Positions 26,001 to 36,959 of a stretch of DNA of 64,000 nucleotides are shown one piece after another. Each line of letters starts with the position of its first letter. The stretch's first letter is position 1. This DNA comes from Aquilaria yunnanensis (Eukaryota; Streptophyta; Magnoliopsida; Malvales; Thymelaeaceae). The position numbers and the translations under genes are program-made. The stretch covers positions 87,670,001-87,734,000 of the forward strand of contig CM077597.1 of assembly GCA_039654915.1 (NCBI GenBank), given 5' to 3'. Below the pieces are notes generated by a model. It was given only the letters and a program-made list of their open reading frames with translations, did not search any database and was not told the DNA's origin.

Positions 26001-29000
26001 CATACGTACATACATATTCACCCACTTTGCAGCTTGAAAATGAGGCTGCTGCAACACTCAAGTGTATAGGAAAATGCCGAGACAATGGATATGAGAATAT
26101 CTTTGCAACCAGGGTTGACTATCCTGCTAAATATGACCACTTGATAAGGTAGCCAATTATTCCATTAAGTTGCTGTTTAGGATTCTTACTTTTGAATCAT
26201 TGTAAATACAGTGAGTTATGGTATTTTTAACTTACGCATATCTTTACTATACTGATGTTTTATTATGTTTTTGTCTTGTTAGATTGAATTTGACAGGAAA
26301 CAAAGAGCTCTATGAGTTGGGTTTTTGCCTGGATGATGAATGCTGGAGAATGTATGAGCAAAATGTATACAGTCTACTACATCAAGGGTTGAGTGATAGA
26401 GCAAAGCTTATTCGTGTTACATGGAGAAATACCCTTACTATGTGCGACATAGAAACTGTATGGTCTCTTGAACGTAAAACTTAGCCTCTCCTTATAATTT
26501 GCTTTGTTCTTCTGTTCTACCTAAAGCTTTATTTATTTTCCAGGGCTTATCGGGACTTGATGCGGAGCCATTGTTGATTGGAATATCAATAAGCTCTTTG
26601 GAGAAGGCTTATAGGAAAGTTGATGTCTGTCCAAACCCAGGAAACAAAGAGGAGGTATTTAAATATTACTATAATTTTTTGTTTCCAAACTTATGCTCAA
26701 GTTTCTTCTCATTTACCAATTTTCCTTGATCCCCTTGCCCCTGCACCCAGGCTCTTATGTTTCAGAAATTCTGGGGTGAGAAAGCTGAACTGCGAAAATT
26801 TGTGGATGGCACAATTACGGAATGTACAGGTATGGAACAAGCGAGTCTCAAGCTGCATTCTTTTTTTTTTTTTTTTAATCTGTTGGTTGTACTCATTTTA
26901 TTGCCTTCTACATACGTCCTGTCCAGAAGGAAAAAAAAAAAAGCAGAAGGAAAAGAAAAGCACAAAAATGAATGAGAGACCTAATGACCTTGTTATCCTA
27001 ATTTTGTAGTTTGGGAAACTGATGAGTGGAATCGGCATTCCATTATGAAAAGAATTATTTCATATTTACTCGAAGTTCATCTGGACCTGAGGGAAGACAA
27101 TGTTCTACAGATAGTAGATCAACTAGATTTTCCTCTGCTTCACGCTGGTCAAGGTGATGACAATTAACGAAAGCCTTTTATTCTTTTCTCTTTTGGATTG
27201 CTTCTACTATCTTTCGACATCCATGACATTCTTAAGAATTGTGGGATCATTTGTCTAGACCCGGTGTTGCATACAAGAGACCTGCTTGGGGCATTTGAAG
27301 AGTTATCAAAACGCTTACGGAACATCAAGGATATCCCCTTGAGAGTGGCTAGCGTGCAGCCCTTAGATCCTGGTACATTTTTGTAGGCATTATTTTTTTT
27401 TTCTTTTCTAAATTTGTGGGATTTTTGTCTCTTTTATTTTCTTGAGTTGAATTTTGCTTGTTGCATCATTGAGTCCCTCAAAGCATTTTGCAAGGTCATG
27501 GGCATGAAGTTTAAAAATTTGATGTGCCATGTGAAAGGGCATTAATGTGGCTCACTATTTCTCGTTTTCCTGAAACAAAGATTTGGGGGCAGGATCTAGA
27601 GTGCTCTTTTTTGCCAAGGGTGGGGGGAAGTTGAACCATGGACCATAGATAACAACTTTAAAGCTTGGATCTTGGGGACTTAAGATGCTATTCTCCTGTG
27701 TTCTTTCTGTTTTTGCTTCTCTTTATTTACATCTTTCATAGACCATAATAGAAATACATGGTGACTTGTGATAGAATTGATGCAACAGCTTAGGACACTG
27801 TTGCATTTGGCATAAGCCTTGGGTTCCCTATGCAAATTGTTGAAAATACCAGGGAGGAGATAAATCTCAGAACCATTATTATTAGTAACTCAATTCTACT
27901 TGAATTACAGGAGAGGAAGACTATAAATAGGTTGCAAGAAACTTACCAAGAAACAAGGTAATCAGAGAACTCTAACAGATATTAAGACTCTAAGTAGCTA
28001 TGTGTAACCCTAAAATTACTACTAAAATCCCTAAAATTACTACTTAAATGAGGAAAAGTATTACATGTAAATCATGAATTATGTAATAAATATAAACTTT
28101 ATCATGAAGGTGTTATTTTGTGATTTTGAAACATGTACCAAATCACTGTTTACAGCTTTTAGGTGCACATCTGTTTATCCTCCTGGACCACATCCACTAG
28201 CTAAAGTAAAGGTTGATGTGCGTAGACTGCGGAATATGACCCCATCTTGCATCCAGCCACTGGAAGTCATGATTCAGGCATGAATTTGATTAACCTATCA
28301 TGTACAGAACTTTTTTTAGTTACTGAATTTGTTTGAACGGGAAACTTGTCACTCTGTATGATGCAGTTGGAAGGCTCTGGGAATTGGCCTATGGATGATG
28401 TATCAATTGAGAAAACAAAATCTGCATTCCTTCTCAAAATTGCAGAGAGGTTTTTTACTCTTGCTTTTTCTTTGTCTCTTGTCTTTATAAAGTAAATCAA
28501 TAATGTGACCATCATAGCTCATAGCCTGTCTTGCAGTCTTGGGAATAGTTCCAGAGTGGCTTGTTCTGCAACTGAGGAAGATGTGGACGTTTTCATGGAA
28601 GGGTTTGCATTTCGTCTTAGAATTATGCATGAAAAAGGACTGAATGTGATCAAAAGAGGAAGTAAGAATATTACCTTAGGGATCTAAGTGTTTATCCATA
28701 AACTTGTATCCAGCTGGCTGATGGAACCCCTGTTGTATGCAGTTGGAAGTTACCAAATGAAATGGGTTTCCCCAACAGATAGAAAACTCTTTATTCACAG
28801 TCAGCACGCAAGTATGATTGATGGATTTAATAGGCGTTACACTATATTTGGCCCTATTGTTAGGTGAGTTATTCCTTTTTTTTGAGTTGCATGAGTAATG
28901 TATTCTTTTTGCAATCAGTAAATATATCTCTCAACTGGAGACTGAGGAATTTTGGTTTTTTTCAGACTTGTTTTGTGCCTAACTTTGTGGAAGTATGAAC

Positions 29001-31431
29001 AGGCTTGCAAAACGGTGGGTGGCATCACATCTCTTTTCAGCTTGCTTGGTAGAGGAGGCTGTTGAGCTGATGGTTGCCTATCTTTTCTTGAAGCCTTTGC
29101 CATTTGATGTTCCTTGCTCACGGGTGACTGGATTTTTAAGGTTGTGTTATTTTCTGATTGAATGCAATATTATTCTCCATACTGATTTCCATTGGTTTTG
29201 AACTGCAGTTATTTTTGCATCTCTTGTTACCTAGTTCTCAGGAAATGCTTAGTCCTTCCCCACCATGGTTTCCTTTGCCATAAATGCTATAGTTTAGCTT
29301 TAGGGAATAAAAATGTTTGATACATGAAATCTTAGTGTGCAGCCTCTTACTTTAGAGGATATGTCATCTCCTGTATCTTTTGAGGTTTCATCAAATTCTG
29401 TTCTTTAGGGCTGTTATACTTGTCATGGCCTGACACTCTTGGAATTCTTTATTTCTATGTTGTTGTACCAAATATCGTGTTAGGCATTGGTTTCACAGGT
29501 CAAACTGCGGTGCTGCATGACCACAGTAACTATCCTAAATCATTGCCCTTGCATGATGCTTTTCCATGTAAATGGAGAAAAATCATGATTATATTTTTTG
29601 AATTTCATATTATTATTTCCTGGCTAGTGGGTGTCATTGCGAAGGTATATTGCGCAAAACATTGCCACTTTTTTCCATTACATGAATTTCTAGTGTCAAT
29701 ATATTGACATTATCGACTTACACCAATATTGTTATGATTAAGGTGAAGCATGAAACTTGCGTATGCTTTTAGAATCTGTAAGATATAATATTTATTATGC
29801 TTGATGTCTATTTCCAATTCTGGCTTGGTCATGTTTTCTCATGTCAGAATTGGAGCTGGTGAAGAAAAAGATCAGTGAAATAAGATAATAAGACTGACTT
29901 GATATCAAGTAATAATAGAATAACAATGACAAGGTTTCTTGCATATAGTCTCTTTCCTGTGCCAAGGAGATATCTGTGGATTTAACCATATTTTGTGTTG
30001 CATGCTTTTTCATTTTCAGGTTCCTGCGACTGCTAGCTGAGTATGAGTGGACGTTTTATCCTCTGATTGTTGACATAAATAATGATCTAACTCAAAGCGA
30101 TGAGAAAGAGATTAATGTATGTTATCCATGGTTCTGGATGATTGTGACATAAAATAGGATGATATCTATGTCTTCGGATCAGGAAAACTGGCCTCTAACT
30201 GCATTATGGTGCAGGATAACTTCTTAACAAGCAGAAAGACCAATGAAGGTAACTATCAAATTGCAAGTCAGGCTATGTTTTTGGGCACATCTTATGACAA
30301 AAAATCTGAAGCTTGGACAAGATTCTCTCCGAACCCCTTGGTGCGTAATTTTTTAATAGAATCCTATCATTTATCAAGTGGTTTTGCTGATCTTTTTGGT
30401 GTGTCCTGGCTCCCTCCACGTTGATGCATAGAAATGCTGATCATGTGTGATGCTTGTTTGTTCCTTTTTGATTTGTTCAAATTGGTTGAGGCAACAGGAG
30501 CTCAAAAGACTGGTGGCATATGCAAGAAGCAGTGCCAACTTGTTGACGAATCTTATATTGCAAAACAAGTCCAATTCCTATGGATGGGAGGTGTGTCAAT
30601 GGTTTCTCTTAGTCTGATTCTTGCTTTTAGACTTGGATATGTAGCAAGTTATGTGTTCCCAAATTTTGTCTTGCAGTGTCTTTTCAGAACTCCATTGAGC
30701 AACTATGATGCTGTTATTCTTCTCCACAGAGACAAATTGCCTTGCCCCCAACACCTCCTTTTTGCATCTGAAATGAACCATGGTATTATAGAAGTATCAT
30801 ATATTCCTACTGTCTTTTTTACCTCTGTCCGAAAGTTTGGCCTTGCTCTACTGCAGTACAAATTCATATGCTTTTTGTAGGGAGACACGTGGCTCACGGG
30901 AATCCTAGCAATGCTTTTTGTCCCTTCATGTCGCGTGGAGATATGGAGGGTAGTTTGGAGGAGCTTAAGAGGAAGGTGATGGTGAACTTTGATCCCCTCA
31001 GGTGCTTTGTTGGGGATGTGGAGGCAAGTATTGTAGAATCCTATGATTTGAATTTGATAAATGCGTTTCCTTCCTTGTCTTGTCCTAAATTCTTTTCTTT
31101 TTATTCATACTGTAGAAAGAGTATCCAGATACATTGAAGTTGTGGTATGATTCTCTTGGAGGCGATGCTGTGGGTATAACATGGGAACAATCAAAGGTAT
31201 GTATGGACGACCATCTAATTCATCAAAATGTCAACCAGTAGTATTGCCGTGTACAATTTATCTTAAACTTCCCCTTACACCGGGGCATGTTTATGTCTTC
31301 AGAAACGGAAACGGGATGAATCAGATGATGACGCGAAGCCCCCGGTTGATGTCTTGAAAGCCATGGGTAGACTAGGTAAAGGGTTCGTTAGAGATGTGTA
31401 TCTGCTCAAGGCTCCTGTTAGTGGCAACTAG
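23034..31431 (+). CDS. NOL6: Nucleolar protein 6 (Nrap/Utp22 family), complete
   Basis: Component of the small-subunit processome in the nucleolus, needed for early 18S pre-rRNA processing (UTP-C module partner in yeast). The family has degenerate nucleotidyltransferase folds. Twenty-six coding exons sum to 1,047 residues, the usual plant length: 23034-23177, 23280-23441, 23655-23820, 23967-24083, 24205-24338, 24426-24576, 25087-25154, 25576-25674, 26033-26148, 26283-26457, 26544-26654, 26751-26829, 27010-27153, 27259-27372, 28156-28277, 28367-28449, 28537-28661, 28743-28863, 29003-29140, 30020-30116, 30215-30340, 30498-30590, 30677-30782, 30881-31023, 31116-31196, 31303-31431. Recognised blocks are FVRDVGADKVEFKFKKP, KDYLNHRYHAKRCLYLCVIK, IIPTATSLFNIKKLNLERNN and PPGPHPLAKVKVDVRRL. 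The start is the first ATG after the leader intron. Two introns use GC donors. No internal stop is seen. Confidence 0.94.
24815..24844. repeat. CT microsatellite in NOL6 intron 6
   Basis: About 30 bases of near-perfect CT dinucleotides (ctctctctctttctctctctctctc style) inside the intron after exon 6. Confidence 0.8.
28278..28366 (+). other. GC-AG intron of NOL6 (after exon 15)
   Basis: The exon ends ATTCAG and the intron begins gcatga, with acceptor gatgcag. The frame is kept only with this junction (CAG then TTG GAA GGC). The same GC donor is present in the duplicated copy at 62522. Confidence 0.8.
31024..31115 (+). other. GC-AG intron of NOL6 (after exon 24)
   Basis: The exon ends GTGGAG followed by gcaagta, the classic strong GC-donor context (AG|GCAAGT), with acceptor ctgtag. 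The joined exons read GDVE then KEYPDTLKLWYDSLGG without a frame change. Confidence 0.85.
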
Positions 31432-31745
31432 GTTTGTCCTCTTTAACAGCCAGATGATTCAACTATTGTGGCATTATTCGTCTTCCAGCTCCCTGAAAGT
31501 ATTTTGTTCTGTGAATTGTTTCTCATAAATAACTTATTGTAGATTCAAATGGTTTTCCCTATTCTTTAGCAACTCCATTTTCTTTCCAATCTTCGTGCCG
31601 TCCCGTCCCATATATTGACGAGATGAGATCAGTCCCAATGCAATTGAAAATGGAGTTCCTTGTCGTGTTACAAAGTCGTTGAGCAACTGACCAGGACGGT
31701 ACTTACATGGTTCAAGAGATCAACAGTCGACCCAAATTAATTATC

Positions 31746-34700
31746 TTACCAACTCATCCTTATTAGTCTCACAACAAACACAAAGGGGTTGTTCTCAACA
31801 ATGTTGTAGCGATTGCTGGAGGACACCACCGACGGGGACCGCCGTTCAAAAGCAATGATAACCAAAGGAGCGACCACATACAGCCCTGCCGGCGCCGCGC
31901 AGCCAATGGCGCAGACTGTAATGGCCAACCACAAACGTTGAGAGAGCACCGCGAAGAGGCCAGTGACAAAGGCCAACGCCATGGCCACGAGGGAGAGCCA
32001 GGTGAGGCAAATGGCGATGGGCAAGGCGTCCATGAACGATTCTTTGTCACGGTACGAGGAGGACCAGAAGATGATGACAGCGGCAGTGATGGAAGAGGTC
32101 ATGGCGACAGTGTCAGTTACGACGAAGGCTTGGAATGCGAGCTTGCCAGCTAGAGTAGCCATGCCCTCTTCGGGACCATCGTTTTTTAAGCCGCCAGGAA
32201 TGGTGAAAGCTGCCGTGAACGTGAAGGTGGCGATGAGCGTTGCCATGAGGGAAAGAGTCTGAGCCATTTCTTTGGTTTTGTTGCTGCCTCGGTGGAATGG
32301 CATTTTGGGAACTGAGTTTGCGTTTGCAGAACCGAGTCCGATTTCGTGACTCACTGTTTCATCTGTGTTCACCCCTCGCTTTGCATAAGCACTCTTTAGT
32401 GCCTTCAAGGTTAGATGCTGCAATTAAGGAAGATTGCAAAGATACTGGTACCGAGATAATATTTTCCCAGAAATAACTAGTTTTTCATAAAAATTCCATG
32501 TTTTCCCGAGTAAACAAACATAAAAATGCATGCATTGAGGGGGGAAAAGAAAAAACCTCCCTCCGATCCATTTGGTTTGATACGGATAAAAAATTACCTG
32601 CTGCAACTCCATGCCATCGTCATCGGCCGACTGAACGAGAGTCAAAGCAGAACGACCAGCCTTGTTAAGCCCCCTGATCTCCACCTTGGGGTTCCTCGAG
32701 AGCTTATACACGACGCTGCTGTGGAAGCTGGCCGCCGCCAGATGCAGTGGCGTGTTACCGTCCACATCCGGCGAATTCACGAGCTCCTCCATCTCTTGGA
32801 GGCTCATGATATAAGCGACAGCCTCCAAGTTGCCGTGTTTGGCGGCGATGTGGAGGATGTTTTGTTGCCGATTGTCGAGCAGCTCGATGGTGTCCGGGCA
32901 TGGCTCCAGCAGCACCTTCAGCACCGTTTCCTTACCGTTCTCCGCCGCCAGGTGGATCGCCGCCTGCCGATTCAGGTCAGAGACATATGCGGCGGAGCTG
33001 TCTTTCTGTAGGAGCAATTTCACGGCCTTTTGGTCCCCTAAGCCGGCGGCATAGTGCAGAGGTGTACGTTTGTTTTCATCTTGCTTCTTCGTCAACTGTG
33101 GATCGATTTCCAGGATCTTGGTTGTCACATCTGAACAATTTGGTTAAACTCAAACAACTTTAACTACAATTGTTTTTATAAATAAATTATATTCTTCTTT
33201 TCCTGGTAAAGATAAAACACCTAACTTTGCCCAATGGTACCTTGCAGGGAAAGTTACAATAACCAAGTGTTTAATCTAACCTATAATTTACTCCATTTAT
33301 TTTGAAAAACATACACTTTATCTCCGAATTTTTTTATACTGTTCGATAATAACTTTTGAAACTATAATTTGAACTATACGATAGTTATCTTCTAATAATG
33401 TCAGTCTCTCTAATATTTTTTTTATAGTTAATAGATATTTTAAATTATCAGTTTTTCCTTTCTGTAAATACATTTTTCTTCCTATAAATGCATATCAGTA
33501 TTTTTTAAAGGTCGGTTAGTCATGAAAAAAATATTAAAAATCTTGAAATTACTGGAGTATGGTTATCAAATAGTTTAATTTAGGGTTTCAAAAGTTATTG
33601 TCGGACACTATAAAAGAAACATGAGTAAACTGTAGTTTTTTTAAAATAGAGTGGACAAATTGTATGTTAGATTAAACCATAGGAGGAGCCTTTTGTAATT
33701 TACCTGACCTTTTATCTCAGCTTTGACTCAGGTTCACTTGCCCATCCGATTTTAGAAATTTGTACATTTTACCTCATCAATTCATTTAAATGGTTATTTA
33801 GGTTATATAAGAGCCGAAATGAACATAAAGCAAAAGACGAATGATTAATTAGTCATTTTTCTACAAAAACGTCTAGTTCTATTAATGAATTTGGTATTAG
33901 GATTGAATGAATCATATTTCGGTGCAGAATGCTGATTAGATTATGTAAATTATACATGATTATTGATTCCTTGAATTGTTCGAATTCAAAAGAATGAAGC
34001 AGATAATTAAAATAATGTACAAGTTTAAATCAAAAGGTTAGACAGCTTTTTATTTTTTATTTTATTTTGTTTCAGTCTCCATATAACTTATACAGCCATT
34101 TAAGTAAGATGAGAGATAAAATGTATCAATTATATGCTTCTCCGCCCATAAAGCTTGCAACAATTTTTTAATATTCCTACTAATAAGTTTTTTCCGTTAT
34201 TTTGCAAAAATTACAATTCAGTCTCCAATTTTTTAATAAATTGCACTTTGGTCTCTATAATTTCTTTTGAAAGATTTCAATTTAAATTTTATTTTTTTTC
34301 AAAAAAAAGTTACTAAGTGACAAAAAATTTTAATAAAATTTTAAGTGCGTTTTAAAATTTTAAAACCCATATTTTCTTAGGAACAAGAACAGAAAAATGG
34401 TAAAATCTCTTGCCCGCTTGCTCAAACCTAAAATTGTCCTAAACAGAGGAAGTGGACTTAATTCATTTTAATTTAAGTTAACTTAATATAAAATAACTTA
34501 TTTTCATTTCTATTTCTTTTTATTTAAAATTAATTTCATTTAAAAGCTAATATTACGTAGATCCAATAATCCATTGAAAATGCAACTTTTATATTCTTAT
34601 TAAATTTTTATAAATTTTTTAATACCTAAAAAATTAAAAAATTATAAAAATTGAATAACATCATAAAACTTATTTTCAAATGGATTATTATACCTATATA

Positions 34701-36910
34701 ATATTAACTTTCAAATAAAATTAGTTTTAAAGAAGATGTCTAAAAAATTTATAAAAACTTAATAATATCATAGAAATTTACTTTTAAATAGATTATTATA
34801 TGTTTATAATATTAACTTTCAATTGAAATTGGCAACTAATAAAAAATGTAAAAACAAGAATAATTTATTTTGGATTACATCACCTTGAGTTAAAATAAAT
34901 TGAGTTGAAGTACATGTTTGACTATACTTAATATGGCAAATTTCTTTTTTAGTCCTAAAACTTTTTATGCTTTTCTATTTGGTTTCTAAAAGTTTTAATT
35001 TTAAAATCAATCCTAAAATTTTGCTAAACTGAACATTTATGGAAAGACAATAGTTGAATAGGAAGAAAACTGATAATTTAAATGATTTATTAGCTATCAA
35101 AAACTTATTGCATAGTTTAAATTTATTGGAAGATAATTACCGGGCAATTTAAATTATATATTAAAATAGTTGATTTAAAAAAAAAGTGATCGGTTTGAGG
35201 ACTAAGTATTTATATAGTTACAAAGTTTTAGGACTCTTGTAAAAGAAGTGAGAAGTTTTAAAATTAACCATGTACATAGTTGTAAAGTTTTAGAACTCAT
35301 TTACAAAACTAAAAAGTTCTAAAATAGAAATAGTAAAAGTAAGTAAAATTTTAGAACCAAAATGAACTTTTTCACTATTTGATAGATTAAAATATTACTT
35401 ACTTTGTCCTACATTCTTTATAACATTTACGTTTTTTGGTTGCCCAAAATTTTTACAATATTTACATATTCATTAAATTATTTTGGTATATTACCGTTCA
35501 AATAGTCATTTTAATATTTATTTTTTCAATTGTTATTGATTTACGCATAAGAAGTGAAGGAACGAAAATGATAAAAAATATATAAATTTTTTCTTTTTCT
35601 TATTCTTCAAAGAAACTCAAATGTTTTAAAAAATTTGTAGTTAGTAATTTTTTTCCCTCTAAAAGAATTTATTGAAAGATAATTACGGATAGTTTAAATT
35701 GTAAATTAAAATAGTTGATTTTGAAAAATATTATTTTTTTCAGGACTAACTATTTTCACGGTTACAAAATTTTAGAACTTCTCTGGAAAAAAAAGTGAGA
35801 AGTTTTAGAACTAACATCGTACACAGTTGTAAAATTTTAGAAGTTATTTAGAAAAATGAAAAATTCTAAAATAGAAATAGTAAAAGTAAGTAAACTTTTA
35901 GAACCAAAATGACATTTTTCGCTACTTGATACATTAAAATATTACTTACTCTCTCCTGCATTCTTTATAACACTTACGTACTATTTTGGATTGCTTGAAA
36001 ATTTTATAACATTTATATTTTTAATAAATTATTTTATCATGTTACCATTTAAACTGTTATTTTAATATTTATATTTTCAATTGTTATTAATTTACGTAGA
36101 AAAAGTGAAGAAAAAATAATAATAAATGTACAAACTATTTTTTTGTTAATCTTTAAACAAAATCAAATATTTTAAAGAATTTGTAGTTAATAATTTTTCC
36201 CCCTCCAAAAGAAAAATCTTTTCTTGCTGGTGACTGATGGTTGAAAAATATTTAAGAAACAGGAGAATATGTGTAGATAAGATTTTAGTTAAGAAGAGCC
36301 GCCCAAAACCATCGAAAAGAGAAACAAGATGAGGAGAGTCACCTAAATCACGCCGTATGATGGCGAGGTGAAGAGGCGTGTGGCCGTTGGGTCCGCTGAA
36401 CTGGAGGGTGTCTCTGTTACGATCTATGATCTCCGTAGCCAGAGACGACCATCTCTGGTCAATAGCGATGGAGAGCGGAGACTCGCCGATGTCGTTCACC
36501 ACCGTCAGAGCCGTGGGATCCTCTCGGGAGAGCTCCCGGACGACGTATAACTTGTTGTTGCGGACGGCGGCGTGGACGGGCGTGCTGCCGCTGTTGTCCC
36601 TTATGCTGGCGACGCGGACGCTGCGAAGCGCCTTGACGTGATAGATGAGGAAGATAACGACGTTGGCGTGGCCAGCCCGCGCAGCGACGTGCGCTGGCGT
36701 CTCGCCCTTGAGGTTGGTCTGGAGGGCGAGGGAGGGCTTCCTCCCGATGATCTCCTTGACCACATCTCCGTGGCCGAATTTCGCCGCCTGGTGGAGGACC
36801 GAATTGCCCTGCTCTGTGGTTGCGTGGAGGATGTCATTTTCGGGGCCTGGCAGATTTCTGAAGACTTCAATTTTGCCTTCTCTTGCTGCCTTAAGCAATT
36901 TTTGATCCAT
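31746..36910 (-). CDS. Ankyrin-repeat membrane protein with PGG domain (ACD6/ITN1-like)
   Basis: Plant family with N-terminal ankyrin repeats and a C-terminal multi-helix PGG domain. Members such as ACD6 and ITN1 act in defence and salt/ROS signalling at membranes. Three exons on the minus strand, 36343-36910, 32598-33130 and 31746-32417, give 590 residues. Exons 1 and 2 hold ankyrin units (GNSVLHQAAKFGHGDVV, GETPAHVAARAGHANVV, NGHTPLHLAIIRRDL, NKRTPLHYAAGLGDQKAV, GNTPLHLAAASFHSSVV). Exon 3 has the PGG signature (ATFTFTAAFTIPGGL) and about four hydrophobic helices. The start is the ATG giving MDQKLLKAAREGK; an upstream in-frame extension lacks an ATG. The 3.2 kb first intron is unusually long for this gene and full of repeats. 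Precise biological role unknown. Confidence 0.88.
33225..33705. repeat. Fold-back MITE, family B, copy 2 (in the ankyrin gene intron)
   Basis: Same palindromic arrangement as 11405-11830. ATAATAACTTTTGAAACTAT on the left is mirrored by TTTCAAAAGTTATTGTCGGA on the right. The ends read TTAATCTAACCTATAATTTA and, inverted, TTAGATTAAACCAT. Lies inside intron 1. Confidence 0.7.
34455..34910. repeat. Fold-back MITE, family A, copy 3 (in the ankyrin gene intron)
   Basis: The arms TTCATTTTAATTTAAGTTAA and (inverted) CAATTTATTTTAACTCAAGG match those of 20741-21055. The inner part contains a duplicated segment (ATTATTATA...ATATTAACTTTCAA twice), making this copy longer. Non-coding. Confidence 0.65.
35120..36215. 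repeat. Direct duplication, two ~545-bp copies, in the ankyrin gene intron
   Basis: Sequence from about 35120 recurs from about 35665 at an offset of about 545 bases. Shared landmarks are GAAAGATAATTAC/GGAAGATAATTAC, AAATAGAAATAGTAAAAG, GTAAGTAAA.TTTTAGAACC and ATTAAAATATTACTTACT. Copies differ by scattered substitutions and indels, so the duplication is not recent. The second copy ends near exon 1 of the gene. Confidence 0.7.
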
Positions 36911-36959
36911 TATAGCCGGCTTGGCTACTTTGTTTTGCTGATGACGAGTAATGGCCAAC

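Noticed and set aside
28978..29000. NOL6 reading through LVLCLTLWKYEQACK
   Set aside because: The acceptor at 29001-29002 gives the family sequence RLAKRWVASHLFSACLVEE; the alternative frame soon stops.
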